Shown in pieces: positions 55,619 through 64,000 of a stretch of 64,000 bases of DNA. Where the stretch lies: contig NZ_CP067112.1 of NCBI RefSeq assembly GCF_016615815.1, forward strand, positions 1,550,001 to 1,614,000. The letters run 5' to 3'. A program made the position numbers and the translations under genes. The DNA is from Luteimonas sp. MC1572. Its GTDB lineage: Bacteria > Pseudomonadota > Gammaproteobacteria > Xanthomonadales > Xanthomonadaceae. The first letter of the stretch is position 1. Each line of letters opens with the position of its first letter. Below the pieces are notes generated by a model. It made no database searches. It was not told the origin of the DNA and saw nothing but the letters and a program-made list of their open reading frames with translations.

Positions 55619-56056
55619 GTGGGCGGCACCACCGTCCACACCGACGCCGCGCCGAAGCCGGTCGGCGCGTATCCGCATGCGCGGCGCGTCGGTGGGTTGC
55701 TGTTCCTGTCCGGCATCGGCCCGCGCGACCCGGCGAGCGACGCCATCCCCGGCAACGACTATTTCGCCGATGGACGCGTGCGCAGCTACGACATCGCGGC
55801 GCAGGCACGCGCCGTGTTCGCCAACGTGCGCGCCGTGCTCGAGGCCAGCGGTACGCGCTGGGAGGACCTGGTCGACGTCACCGTCTACCTCACCGACATG
55901 GCGCGCGACTTCAAGGCCTACAACGCGGTATGGGCCGAGCACTTCCCGGACCCGGCCACCGCCCCGTGCCGCACCACGCTCGGCATCACCGCGCTGCCGA
56001 CGCCGATCGCGATCGAACTGAAATGCGTCGCCGCCAGCCAGGGAGCCCGGCCATGA
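55619..56056 (+). CDS. RidA-family deaminase, probable 2-aminomuconate deaminase
   Basis: 145 residues from a GTG at 55619. YjgF/RidA trimer fold with the key Arg118 ([18 protein letters not shown]) and Glu133. Relatives in nitrobenzoate and tryptophan catabolic clusters deaminate 2-aminomuconate to 4-oxalocrotonate. General RidA enzymes instead clear reactive enamines. Placement between ALDH/carbonic anhydrase and the ring-cleavage dioxygenase favours the catabolic role. Overlaps the dioxygenase start by four bases (ATGA). Confidence 0.85.
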   Translation: MGGTTVHTDAAPKPVGAYPHARRVGGLLFLSGIGPRDPASDAIPGNDYFADGRVRSYDIAAQARAVFANVRAVLEASGTRWEDLVDVTVYLTDMARDFKAYNAVWAEHFPDPATAPCRTTLGITALPTPIAIELKCVAASQGARP

Positions 56057-56601
56057 TTCCCGCACCGCTCAACTTCAGGCAGTGGATCGAGGACAACCGC
56101 CACCTGCTGAAGCCGCCCGTCGGCAACAAGTGCATCTACGACGGCGACTTCATCGTGATGGTGGTGGGCGGTCCGAATGCACGCACCGATTACCACTTCG
56201 AGGATGGCCCGGAGTGGTTCCACCAGCTGGAAGGCGAGATGGTGCTGCGCATCCAGGAGGACGGCCGCGTGCGCGACATCCCGATCCGCGCGGGCGAGAC
56301 CTTCCTGCTGCCGCCGCGCGTGCCACACTCCCCGCAGCGGGCGGAGGGCTCGATCGGCCTGGTGATCGAGCGCAAGCGCCTGCCACACGAGGACGACGGC
56401 CTCATGTGGTTCTGCGAACAGTGCAACGAGAAGGTCTACGAGGAGTTCTTCCATCTCGAGGACATCGAACAGGATTTTTTCCGCGTGTTCGAGACCTTCT
56501 ACCGCAGCGAGGCGCTGCGCACCTGCAAGGCCTGCGGGCATCTCAACCCGCGGCCGACGCGCTACGAGATGCAGGCCGATTCGCAGGCCGACATCACGTG
56601 A
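56053..56601 (+). CDS. haaO: 3-hydroxyanthranilate 3,4-dioxygenase
   Basis: 182 residues, cupin ring-cleavage enzyme that opens 3-hydroxyanthranilate to 2-amino-3-carboxymuconate semialdehyde. Fe ligands His48, Glu54 and His92 and substrate residues Arg44, Arg96 and Glu106 align with the characterised Cupriavidus enzyme. The bacterial C-terminal rubredoxin-like site is present: Cys121/Cys124 and Cys158/Cys161. Second half of an ATGA overlap with the deaminase gene. Confidence 0.96.
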   Translation: MIPAPLNFRQWIEDNRHLLKPPVGNKCIYDGDFIVMVVGGPNARTDYHFEDGPEWFHQLEGEMVLRIQEDGRVRDIPIRAGETFLLPPRVPHSPQRAEGSIGLVIERKRLPHEDDGLMWFCEQCNEKVYEEFFHLEDIEQDFFRVFETFYRSEALRTCKACGHLNPRPTRYEMQADSQADIT

Positions 56602-56611
56602 GGCGCGCGCG

Positions 56612-57637
56612 ATGCTGAAGATCGACATCCACGCCCACTACCTGCCGCGCGACTGGCCGGACCTCGCGCGCAAGTACGGCGACGAGCGCTTCCCGGTGCT
56701 CCACCATACCGATGACGGCCGCCACCGCATCTACAAGGACGGGCGCTTCTTCCGCGAGATCTGGTCGAAGACCTGGGACGCGCAGGAGCGCATCGACGAC
56801 TACGCGCGCTTCGGCGTGCAGGTGCAGGTGATCAGCACGGTGCCGATGATGTTCAGCTACTGGGCGAAGCCCAACCAGGCGCTGGAACTGCACATGGCGC
56901 TCAACGACCACATGGCCGCGACCTGCCGCGCGCACCCGCGCCACTACGCCGGCATCGGCACGGTGCCGCTGCAGTCGCCGCGGCTGGCGGTGCAGGAGCT
57001 CGAGCGCTGCATGGACGAGCTCGGCCTGCAGGGCGTGCAGATCGGCTCGCACATCCAGCTGGCCGACGGCACGCACTGGAACCTGGACGCGCCGGAGCTG
57101 TTCCCGTTCTTCGAGGCCGCCGCCGACCTGGGTGCGGCGATCCTGGTGCATCCCTGGGACATGATGGGCACCGACACCATGCCCAAGTACTGGCTGCCGT
57201 GGCTGGTGGGCATGCCGGCGGAACAGTCGCGTGCGGCCTGCTCGCTGGTGTTCGGCGGCGTGCTGGAGCGGCTGCCGAAGCTGAAGATCTGCATGGCGCA
57301 CGGCGGGGGCAGCTTCCCGTACACCATCGGCCGCATCGAGCACGGCTTCAACATGCGCCCCGATCTCGTCGCCACCGACAATCCGCGCAATCCGCGCGAG
57401 TACCTGTCGCGGCTCTATTTCGATTCCTGGGTCGCCGACAGCCGCGCGCTGCAGTACCTGCTCGACACCTGCGGCGTCGACCGCGTGATGCTGGGCACCG
57501 ACTACCCCTTCCCGCTCGGCGAACAGGTGCCCGGCGCCGGCATCGACGCCCTCGACCTCGACGCCGCGGGCAAGGCGCGGCTGTTCAGCGGCACCGCGCT
57601 CGAATGGCTCGGCCTGCCTGCGTCGCGGTTTGCATGA
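56612..57637 (+). CDS. 2-amino-3-carboxymuconate-6-semialdehyde decarboxylase (ACMSD)
   Basis: 341 residues, amidohydrolase-fold zinc decarboxylase. Metal ligands His7/His9 in KIDIHAHYLP, His in ILVHPWDMMG, His in CMAHGGGSFPY and Asp in LGTDYPFP. Removes CO2 from ACMS, steering carbon to 2-aminomuconate and away from quinolinate/NAD. Ten bases after haaO. Same protein as NbaD/AcmsD. Confidence 0.95.
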   Translation: MLKIDIHAHYLPRDWPDLARKYGDERFPVLHHTDDGRHRIYKDGRFFREIWSKTWDAQERIDDYARFGVQVQVISTVPMMFSYWAKPNQALELHMALNDHMAATCRAHPRHYAGIGTVPLQSPRLAVQELERCMDELGLQGVQIGSHIQLADGTHWNLDAPELFPFFEAAADLGAAILVHPWDMMGTDTMPKYWLPWLVGMPAEQSRAACSLVFGGVLERLPKLKICMAHGGGSFPYTIGRIEHGFNMRPDLVATDNPRNPREYLSRLYFDSWVADSRALQYLLDTCGVDRVMLGTDYPFPLGEQVPGAGIDALDLDAAGKARLFSGTALEWLGLPASRFA

Positions 57638-57708
57638 AGAGCATTCCCGGCCACTGACCTGCCTGCGCTTATCCGCGCGACTCCGAGAAAAAAAAGGCTT
57701 TCCTATCC

Positions 57709-59001
57709 ATGACGGACCTGTACACCGACGACCATGCGTTTGCGCTCGATGAGGCAGACCCGCTGCGTGCGCTGCGCGACGAGTTCATGATCCCGCGCCA
57801 CGACGGGCGCGAGCAGGCGTACTTCTGTGGCAATTCACTGGGCCTGCAGCCGAAGGCGGCGCGGGGCCATGTGCTGGACGTGCTCGACAAGTGGGCCGCC
57901 GAGGCGGTGGAGGCGCATTTCACCGGCACCACGCAGTGGATGCCCTACCACGCGCTGGTGCGAGACGGCCTGGCGCGGGTGGTCGGCGCTGAGCCGTCCG
58001 AGGTGGTGGCGATGAACTCGCTCACTGCCAACCTGCACCTGATGCTGGTGAGCTTCTACCGGCCGACGCGCGAGCGTCCCGCGATCCTGATGGAGGCCGG
58101 GGCGTTTCCGTCGGATCGCTACGCGCTTGAGTCACAGCTGCGTTTCCACGGCTTCGTCCCGGCGCGCGACCTGATCGAGCTGGCGCCGGACGAGCCGGAG
58201 GGCCGCTTCTCGATGGCGGCCATCGAACGCGCCATCACCGAACATGGCCCGCGGCTCGCGCTGGTGCTGTGGCCGGGCGTGCAGTACCGCAGCGGCCAGG
58301 CCTTCGACCTCGCCGAGATCACGCGGCTCGGCCACGCCGCCGGCGCGGTGGTGGGCTTCGACCTCGCGCATGCCGCCGGCAACCTGCCGCTGCAGCTGCA
58401 CGACAGCGGCGCCGACTTCGCGGTCTGGTGCCATTACAAATACCTCAACGCCGGGCCAGGCGCGGTTGCCGGGTGCTTCGTGCACGCACGCCACGCCGAG
58501 ACCGACCGCCCGCGCTTTGCCGGCTGGTGGGGCCACGAGGAAGCCTCGCGCTTCCGCATGGCGCCCGAATTCAAGCCCACGCCCGGCGCCGACGGCTGGC
58601 AGCTCAGCAATCCGCCGATCCTCGGCCTGGCGCCGCTGCGCGGCTCGCTGGAGCTGTTCGATCGCGCCGGGATGGAGGCGCTGCGCGCGAAGTCCGAAGC
58701 GCTCACCGGTTACCTGGAGGCGCTGATCGACGCGCAGCTCGCCGATACGCTGTGCATCGCCACGCCGCGCGAACCGGAACGCCGCGGTGCGCAGCTGTCG
58801 CTGCGCGTGCTCCAGGGCCGCGGCATGCAGGGCCGCGACGCCGGACGTTCGCTGTTCGAGCACCTGTCCGCCAACGGCGTGGTCGGCGACTGGCGCGAGC
58901 CGGACGTCATCCGCATTTCGCCGGCGCCGATGTACAACACCCACGCCGACGTGCTGCGCTTCGTCCGCGAGGTGGTGGAGTGGCGGGAGGCGACGGCGTG
59001 A
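57709..59001 (+). CDS. kynU: Kynureninase
   Basis: 430 residues, PLP-dependent hydrolase of kynurenine and 3-hydroxykynurenine to anthranilate or 3-hydroxyanthranilate plus alanine. PLP lysine is Lys244 in WCHYKYLNAGPGA; other signatures are YFCGNSLGLQPK near the start and GFDLAHAAGNLPL. An A-rich run precedes the ATG in the 71-base gap after ACMSD, with no obvious promoter. Its stop overlaps the kmo GTG. Confidence 0.95.
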   Translation: MTDLYTDDHAFALDEADPLRALRDEFMIPRHDGREQAYFCGNSLGLQPKAARGHVLDVLDKWAAEAVEAHFTGTTQWMPYHALVRDGLARVVGAEPSEVVAMNSLTANLHLMLVSFYRPTRERPAILMEAGAFPSDRYALESQLRFHGFVPARDLIELAPDEPEGRFSMAAIERAITEHGPRLALVLWPGVQYRSGQAFDLAEITRLGHAAGAVVGFDLAHAAGNLPLQLHDSGADFAVWCHYKYLNAGPGAVAGCFVHARHAETDRPRFAGWWGHEEASRFRMAPEFKPTPGADGWQLSNPPILGLAPLRGSLELFDRAGMEALRAKSEALTGYLEALIDAQLADTLCIATPREPERRGAQLSLRVLQGRGMQGRDAGRSLFEHLSANGVVGDWREPDVIRISPAPMYNTHADVLRFVREVVEWREATA

Positions 59002-60365
59002 ACGCCGCCAGGCAAGCCACGATCATCGGCGCGGGCCTTGCCGGCGCGCTGATGGCCACCCTGCTCGCCCAGCGCGGCTGGCGCGTGGAGGTGTTCGAGC
59101 GTCGCGGCGATCCGCGCGTGCACGGATTCGCCGGCGGGCGCTCGATCAACCTGGCGCTGGCCGAACGCGGCCTGCACGCGCTGCGCGCGGCCGACGCCGA
59201 CGGCGCGGTGCTGCGCCAGGCGGTGATGATGCGGGGCCGCATGGTCCATCCGCTCGAGGGCGAGCCGCAGCTGCAGCGCTACGGCCGCGACGACAGCGAG
59301 GTGATCTGGTCAGTGAGCCGCGGCGAGCTCAACATCACGTTGATCGATGCCGCCGAAGCCGCCGGTGCCGTGCTGCACTTCGACCGCCGCCTCGACAGCG
59401 TGGATTTCGACGCGCGCGTGGCGACCTATCGCGGCGACCTCGCCGAGCACCGCCACCCCTTCCACACGCTCATCGGCTGCGACGGCGCCGGCTCGACGCT
59501 GCGTGGCCTGATGGACGCGCGACGCGCGCTTGGCGAACGCACCGAATGGCTCGGCCACGGCTACAAGGAGCTGGAAATCCCGCCGGCCGCCGACGGCGGT
59601 TTCCGCATCGAGCCCAATGCGCTGCACATCTGGCCGCGCGGCCGCTACATGTGCATCGCCCTGCCCAATGACGAGCGCACCTTCACGGTGACCCTGTTCA
59701 TGGCGTTGCACGCCGACGGCAGCGGCGACCCCGATTTCGACAGCGTGGCCACCGCGGCCGATGCGCGTGCGCTGTTCGCGCGCGACTTCGCCGACACGCT
59801 GCCGCTGATCCCCGCGCTGGAACACGATTTCGAGGCCAACCCGGTCGGCACGCTGGGCACGCTGTACCTCGACCGCTGGCACCTGGGTGGTGACGCCGTG
59901 CTGATCGGCGATGCCGCGCACGCCATGGTGCCGTTCCACGGCCAGGGCATGAACTGCGCGTTCGAGGACTGCGTGGCGCTCGCGCAGGCGCTCGACGCCG
60001 ATGCGAACCTGTCCACCGCGTACGCGACGTTCGAAGCCGGCCGCAAGCCGGACGCGACCGCGATCCAGCGCATGGCGCTGGACAACTACATCGAGATGCG
60101 CGACCTGGTCGACGATCCGGACTTCCTGTTGCAGCGCCAGCTCGAACTGGCGCTGCAGGCGCGCCATCCGCAGCGCTTCATCCCGCACTACGCCATGGTG
60201 ACGTTCATGCGCATCCCCTACTCGCTGGCGCTGGCGCGCAGCGAAGTCCAGCGCGGCATCCTGGAGGCGGCCACGCGTGGCCACGCCTCCCTCGACGGCA
60301 TCGACTGGGCCGCGGCGGACACCGCCGTGCTGGCGCTGCTCGAGCCGCTGGAGGACGCGGCCTGA
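58998..60365 (+). CDS. kmo: Kynurenine 3-monooxygenase
   Basis: 455 residues, FAD-dependent hydroxylase making 3-hydroxykynurenine. FAD-binding loop TIIGAGLAGALMATLLAQRG, GGRSINLALAERG, DG motif GCDGAGSTLR and GD motif VLIGDAAHAMVPFHGQGMN; two C-terminal hydrophobic stretches are short here. Starts at a GTG overlapping the kynU stop (GTGA), and its stop overlaps the sbcB ATG. Confidence 0.95.
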   Translation: MNAARQATIIGAGLAGALMATLLAQRGWRVEVFERRGDPRVHGFAGGRSINLALAERGLHALRAADADGAVLRQAVMMRGRMVHPLEGEPQLQRYGRDDSEVIWSVSRGELNITLIDAAEAAGAVLHFDRRLDSVDFDARVATYRGDLAEHRHPFHTLIGCDGAGSTLRGLMDARRALGERTEWLGHGYKELEIPPAADGGFRIEPNALHIWPRGRYMCIALPNDERTFTVTLFMALHADGSGDPDFDSVATAADARALFARDFADTLPLIPALEHDFEANPVGTLGTLYLDRWHLGGDAVLIGDAAHAMVPFHGQGMNCAFEDCVALAQALDADANLSTAYATFEAGRKPDATAIQRMALDNYIEMRDLVDDPDFLLQRQLELALQARHPQRFIPHYAMVTFMRIPYSLALARSEVQRGILEAATRGHASLDGIDWAAADTAVLALLEPLEDAA

Positions 60366-61813
60366 TGGCGGCCAGCTTCCTGTTCTACGACCTGGAAACC
60401 TTCGGCACCGACCCGCGGCGCACGCGCATCGCGCAGTTCGCGGCGATCCGCACCAACGAAGCGCTGGAGCAGATCGAGGACCCGATCGACATCATGGTGC
60501 GCCCCGCCGACGACCTGCTGCCGTCGCCCGGCGCCACGCTCGTCACCGGCATCACGCCGCAGCACGCGCTGCAGGCCGGGTTGCCGGAGGCCGAAGCCTT
60601 CTCGCGGATCATGGACGAGATGGCGCGGCCGGGGACCTGCACGCTGGGCTACAACTCGCTGCGCTTCGACGACGAGTTCATCCGCTGCGGCCTGTATCGC
60701 AACTTCCACGATCCCTATGAGCGCGAATGGCGCGGCGGCAATTCGCGCTGGGACCTGCTGGACGTGATGCGCCTGTGGCATGCCCTGCGCCCGGACGGAC
60801 TGCAGTGGCCGGCACGCGAGGACGGCGCCACGTCCTTCCGCCTCGAACACCTGGCCGCGGCCAACGACGTGCGCGTCGGCGACGCCCACGAAGCGCTGTC
60901 CGACGTGCGCGCATTGATCGGCATCGCGCGCCTGTTCCGTAGTGCGCAGCCGCGACTGTGGGATTACGCGCTGCGCCTGCGCGACAAGCGCCATGTCGCG
61001 ACCCTGCTCGATACCTTCGCGATGACGCCGGTGCTGCATGTGTCACAACGCTATCCGGCAACCCGCCTGTGCGCCGCCGCGGTGCTGCCACTCGCGCGCC
61101 ACCCGCAGATCGACAGCCGGGTGATCGTGTTCGACCTCGACTCCGAGCCGGACGCCCTGCTCGACCTCGACCCGGACACCATCGCCGAGCGCCTGTACGT
61201 GCGTGCCGCCGATTTGCCCGAAGGCATCGCGCGCGTTCCGCTGAAGGAAGTCCACCTCAACCGCTGCCCGGCGCTGGTGCAGTGGGACCACCTGCGCACT
61301 GCCGACTTCACGCGCCTGGCGATCGACCCGGCGACGGTGGAAGCGCGCGCCGCGCGCATCCGCGCCCACGGCCCGGCGATCGCCGAGAAGGTCCGCCAGG
61401 TGTATGCCCGCGAACGCGCGTACGCGCCGACCGACGTCGACGCCGCGATCTACGACGGCTTCATGGGCGATGGCGACAAGCGCCGCTGCGGCGATGTGCG
61501 CGCCACGCCCCCCGCGGCGCTGGGTGCGCGCGACTTCGGCTTCCAGGACCCGCGCCTGGCGGAGCTGCTGTTCCGCTACCGGGCCCGTAACTGGCCGGAG
61601 ACGCTGGACGCCGGTGAGCGCGCGCGCTGGGACGACTACCGGCGCCGGCGACTGTTCGACGACGCCGGGCTGGGCGAGGTCAACCTGGCGCAGTTCGCGG
61701 CCGAGATCGCGCGCCTGCGCGTCGAGCGCGCCGGCAACGCCCGCGACCTGGGCCTGCTCGACCAGCTCGACGCCTGGGGCCGTGACATCGCCGCCACCCT
61801 GCCCGCCGCCTGA
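60365..61813 (+). CDS. sbcB: Exodeoxyribonuclease I (SbcB)
   Basis: 482 residues, 3'-5' single-strand DNA exonuclease. DEDDh catalytic motifs: FYDLETFGTDPRRTRI, NSLRFDDEFIR and HEALSDVRALIGIARLF; SH3-like and C-terminal domains follow. TGATG overlap with the kmo stop makes it translationally coupled to the kynurenine operon, an unexpected partner for a DNA repair enzyme. Confidence 0.96.
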   Translation: MAASFLFYDLETFGTDPRRTRIAQFAAIRTNEALEQIEDPIDIMVRPADDLLPSPGATLVTGITPQHALQAGLPEAEAFSRIMDEMARPGTCTLGYNSLRFDDEFIRCGLYRNFHDPYEREWRGGNSRWDLLDVMRLWHALRPDGLQWPAREDGATSFRLEHLAAANDVRVGDAHEALSDVRALIGIARLFRSAQPRLWDYALRLRDKRHVATLLDTFAMTPVLHVSQRYPATRLCAAAVLPLARHPQIDSRVIVFDLDSEPDALLDLDPDTIAERLYVRAADLPEGIARVPLKEVHLNRCPALVQWDHLRTADFTRLAIDPATVEARAARIRAHGPAIAEKVRQVYARERAYAPTDVDAAIYDGFMGDGDKRRCGDVRATPPAALGARDFGFQDPRLAELLFRYRARNWPETLDAGERARWDDYRRRRLFDDAGLGEVNLAQFAAEIARLRVERAGNARDLGLLDQLDAWGRDIAATLPAA

Positions 61814-61822
61814 GGACCGACG

Positions 61823-62509
61823 ATGGCCAGCTATTTCAGCGACAAGAGCCTGCGCTTCCTGCGCAACCTGGCGCGCCACAACGAGCGCACCTGGTTCCAG
61901 GCCAACAAGCACGTGTACGAGGCCGAGGTGCGCGACCCGTTCCGCCGCCTCCTGGTGGACCTGCAGCCCGACCTGCTGACGGTCAGCGCGCACTACCGCG
62001 CCGAGCCGCGCGCGGTCGATGGCTCGCTGTTCCGCATCCAGCGCGACACGCGCTTTGCCAACGACAAGTCGCCCTACAAGGGCTGGCAGGGCGCGCGCCT
62101 GTTCCATGCGCGCAGCCGCGAGACCGCCGCGCCCTCGTTCTACCTGCACCTGCAGCCGGGCAACAGTTTCATCGGCGCCGGCCTGTGGCACCCGGAAACC
62201 GCAACCCTGCGCCGCATCCGCCAGTTCATCGTCGACAATCCCGGCAGCTGGGAGGCCGCCGCGCACGCACCGGCGTTCAAGCGCCGCTTCGCGCTCGAGG
62301 AAGAGGACATGCTGGTGCGCCCGCCGCGTGGCTTCCCCGACGATTTCCCGTTCCTCGACGACCTGCGCCACAAGAACTTCGTGGCCTCGCGGGCGATCGA
62401 CGACGCCACCATGACCGGTCCGCGCCTGCGCTCGGTGCTGGCGAAGGACCTGCAGGCGCTGGCCCCGTTCGTCGACTACCTGTGCGCGTCCCTGGACCTG
62501 GAGTTCTGA
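61823..62509 (+). CDS. DUF2461-family protein
   Basis: 228 residues, cytoplasmic. Family signatures FLRNLARHNERTWFQANKHVYE near the start, RIQRDTRFANDKSPYKGWQG and FYLHLQPGNSFIGAGLWHP, ending DDLRHKNFVAS. Function unknown. Nine bases after sbcB. Confidence 0.9.
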   Translation: MASYFSDKSLRFLRNLARHNERTWFQANKHVYEAEVRDPFRRLLVDLQPDLLTVSAHYRAEPRAVDGSLFRIQRDTRFANDKSPYKGWQGARLFHARSRETAAPSFYLHLQPGNSFIGAGLWHPETATLRRIRQFIVDNPGSWEAAAHAPAFKRRFALEEEDMLVRPPRGFPDDFPFLDDLRHKNFVASRAIDDATMTGPRLRSVLAKDLQALAPFVDYLCASLDLEF

Positions 62510-62511
62510 AC

Positions 62512-63057
62512 ATGGCGAAGACCAACAGCCGCTGGATCATCCTCGTGTGCGTGGTGCTGGCCGCGCTGCTGGCATGGGTGGCCAGCGGGCCCTACCGCAC
62601 GATCGCCGCGATCCGCGACGCGGTGAAGACCGAGGACGCCGGCGCATTGGCGCGCCAGGTCGATTTTCCGGCGCTGCGCGCCAGCCTGAAGCTGCAGCTG
62701 CAGGACCGCATCGTCCGCGAGGCGGGCGCGGGCATGCAGGCCGATCCGTTCGGAGCATTCGGGCTGCGCATCGCCACCGGCCTCGCCGGTGGCCTGGTCG
62801 ATGCCATGGTCACGCCGGCCGGGCTGGGCGCGTTGATGGAAGGCCGCAAGACCTGGAACCGCGCCAGCGGCATCGCGCCGCCGTCGCGCCGCGATACCGC
62901 GGGGCAATCGGAGCCGCTGCCCGACCCGCGCCACCGCTTCGAGTCGCCATCGCGCTTCACCGCCACCGTGGCCGGCGCGGACGGAAACGATGTGGTGTTC
63001 GTGCTGACACGGCAGGGGCTGCAGTGGAAGCTGTCGGATATCCGCCTGCCGGAGTGA
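62512..63057 (+). CDS. DUF2939-family membrane-anchored protein
   Basis: 181 residues with one N-terminal membrane anchor (about 9-25, IILVCVVLAALLAWVASG) and the DUF2939 core SGPYRTIAAIRDAVKTEDAGALARQVDFPALRASL. Function unknown. Two bases separate it from the DUF2461 stop. Last gene of the rightward run. Confidence 0.85.
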   Translation: MAKTNSRWIILVCVVLAALLAWVASGPYRTIAAIRDAVKTEDAGALARQVDFPALRASLKLQLQDRIVREAGAGMQADPFGAFGLRIATGLAGGLVDAMVTPAGLGALMEGRKTWNRASGIAPPSRRDTAGQSEPLPDPRHRFESPSRFTATVAGADGNDVVFVLTRQGLQWKLSDIRLPE

Positions 63058-63082
63058 GCCTCCCGCGACAGGCCTGAACACG

Positions 63083-63988
63083 TCAGGCGTTGGAAACCCC
63101 GTGCGGCACGTGCCCGGTGGTGACGTGCTGGCGCGCCGACTCGATGTTGTGCTGCGAGTCATCGAAGAAGATGTCAGCGCCGAACACGTCCAGGAACGGA
63201 CCCTTGGCGCGACCGCCCAGGAACAGCGCCTCGTCCAGGCGCACGCCCCACTCGCGCAGCGTGCGGATCACGCGCTCATGCGCGGGCGCGGAGCGCGCGG
63301 TGACCAGCGCGGTGCGGATCGGCGAGGCTTCTCCAGGCGGATACGCCGCCTGCAGGTGGTGCAGCGCATCGAGGAAGCCGCGGAACGGCCCGCCCGACAG
63401 CGCCTCGCGTGCACGCTCCTGCTCGTGCCGGTGGAAGGCCTCGATGCCCCCCTCGCGCGACACGCGCTCGCCCTCGTCGCCGAAGATCACCGCGTCGCCA
63501 TCGAAGGCGATGCGCAGCTGGTCGTGGCGGTGTGCCGGCGCCTTGGCCGGGAGGATGGTCGCCGCGGCCACGCCGTTTTCCAGCGCCGCGCGCACCGAAT
63601 CGGGATTGGCCGACAGGAACAGCTGCGCGCCGAACGGGCGGATGTAGGGCCAGGTGGGCTCCCCCGAGGTGAACGTGGCGCGCGAGATCGCCAGGCCGTG
63701 GTGCTGGATGGCGTTGAAGATGCGCAGGCCGGTATCGGCGGAGTTGCGCGAGAGCAGGATCACCTCGACCCGCGGCGCGTCCGGCGCCACGCCCTCGTTG
63801 AGCCCCAGCAGCTTGCGCACCAGCGGGAAGGCGATGCCGGGCTCGAGGATCTCGTCCTCGTTGGCGCGCTGGTGTTCGGCGTAGGCCTCGATGCCGTCGC
63901 GCTCGAACAGCGCGTGGCTGTCCTCCAGGTCGAACAGGGCGCGCGAGGAAATGGCGACGGTGAGCGGCGGAAGCACGTTGGATGGCAT
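63083..63988 (-). CDS. Cytosolic 5'-nucleotidase (IMP/AMP type)
   Basis: 301 residues, no signal peptide. Begins VAISSRALFDLEDSHALFERDG and contains the FDGDAVIFGDEGERVSREGG motif, typical of bacterial relatives of cytosolic 5'-nucleotidase I, which dephosphorylate nucleoside monophosphates. HAD-like core expected. Convergent with the DUF2939 gene (25-base gap, no terminator seen). Complete within the window; 12 bases remain to the right edge. Confidence 0.88.
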   Translation of the reverse strand: MPSNVLPPLTVAISSRALFDLEDSHALFERDGIEAYAEHQRANEDEILEPGIAFPLVRKLLGLNEGVAPDAPRVEVILLSRNSADTGLRIFNAIQHHGLAISRATFTSGEPTWPYIRPFGAQLFLSANPDSVRAALENGVAAATILPAKAPAHRHDQLRIAFDGDAVIFGDEGERVSREGGIEAFHRHEQERAREALSGGPFRGFLDALHHLQAAYPPGEASPIRTALVTARSAPAHERVIRTLREWGVRLDEALFLGGRAKGPFLDVFGADIFFDDSQHNIESARQHVTTGHVPHGVSNA

Positions 63989-64000
63989 GCCGGCAGTATG

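Overview
The window is a gene-dense, high-GC stretch of a gammaproteobacterial chromosome. It is best placed in the Xanthomonadaceae/Lysobacteraceae (Lysobacter, Luteimonas or Stenotrophomonas-like). Three things point there: the complete rpf (DSF quorum-sensing) locus set among the same housekeeping genes as in Xanthomonas (acnB, acnA/rpfA, rpfB, rpfF, rpfC, rpfG, lysS, prfB, rpfD, recJ, rpfE, greA, carB, carA, dapB, dnaJ, dnaK, grpE, hrcA, recN, fur, bamE, smpB); divergent fur/omlA; and a tmRNA tag reading ANDDNYALAA. No rRNA, tRNA, insertion sequence, prophage or CRISPR array was seen. No gap between genes exceeds about 205 bases, and the longer gaps are described as regulatory features.

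Layout. 1-1000: start of acnB (partial), then a VapBC-type toxin-antitoxin pair with its own promoter. 1034-14284: the DSF signalling block. Aconitase (rpfA) and RpfB/RpfF on the plus strand face RpfC/RpfG on the minus strand; lysS, prfB (with the programmed frameshift) and the LytTR regulator rpfD follow. RpfH is absent. 14427-17040: an acyltransferase and a secreted four-repeat protein, convergent on a strong terminator. 17149-25363: one tight leftward operon carA, a secreted protein of unknown function, carB, greA, rpfE and recJ. 25509-31146: dapB and the heat-shock operon hrcA-grpE-dnaK-dnaJ. 31236-35078: recN, fur, bamE, ratB, ratA and smpB.

35084-43141: a CHASE-type histidine kinase, the tmRNA gene ssrA, a response regulator/hybrid kinase pair, a CRP/FNR-like regulator, a universal stress protein and an OmpA-like lipoprotein. 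43247-47251: rpsF-rpsR-rplI, then dnaB-alr, all leftward. 47446-49692: a DUF885 peptidase and an IscA-type protein. 49775-63057: a long rightward run of asnS, small genes, an atypical SDR and nei, then a kynurenine-pathway operon (aldehyde dehydrogenase, carbonic anhydrase, RidA-type deaminase, 3-hydroxyanthranilate dioxygenase, ACMS decarboxylase, kynureninase, kynurenine monooxygenase), continuing through sbcB, a DUF2461 gene and a DUF2939 gene. The window closes with a 5'-nucleotidase on the minus strand.

How the genes work together. RpfF makes the diffusible fatty-acid signal and RpfB handles it as a fatty acyl-CoA ligase. RpfC senses it and phosphorelays to RpfG, a cyclic-di-GMP phosphodiesterase. 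Here RpfG carries Gln in place of the second His of its HHExxDGxGYP motif, which is the most testable anomaly in the window. The kynurenine operon carries 3-hydroxylation through ring opening, decarboxylation, oxidation and deamination of the tryptophan-derived ring. A carbonic anhydrase encoded inside it could handle CO2 from the decarboxylase. Regulatory sites visible by eye include a sigma-32-like promoter for dnaK whose -35 element lies in a hairpin loop, a perfect DnaA box upstream of dnaB, and a run of 10-bp repeats upstream of the CRP-like gene. No wholly new multi-gene defence or biosynthetic system was recognised.
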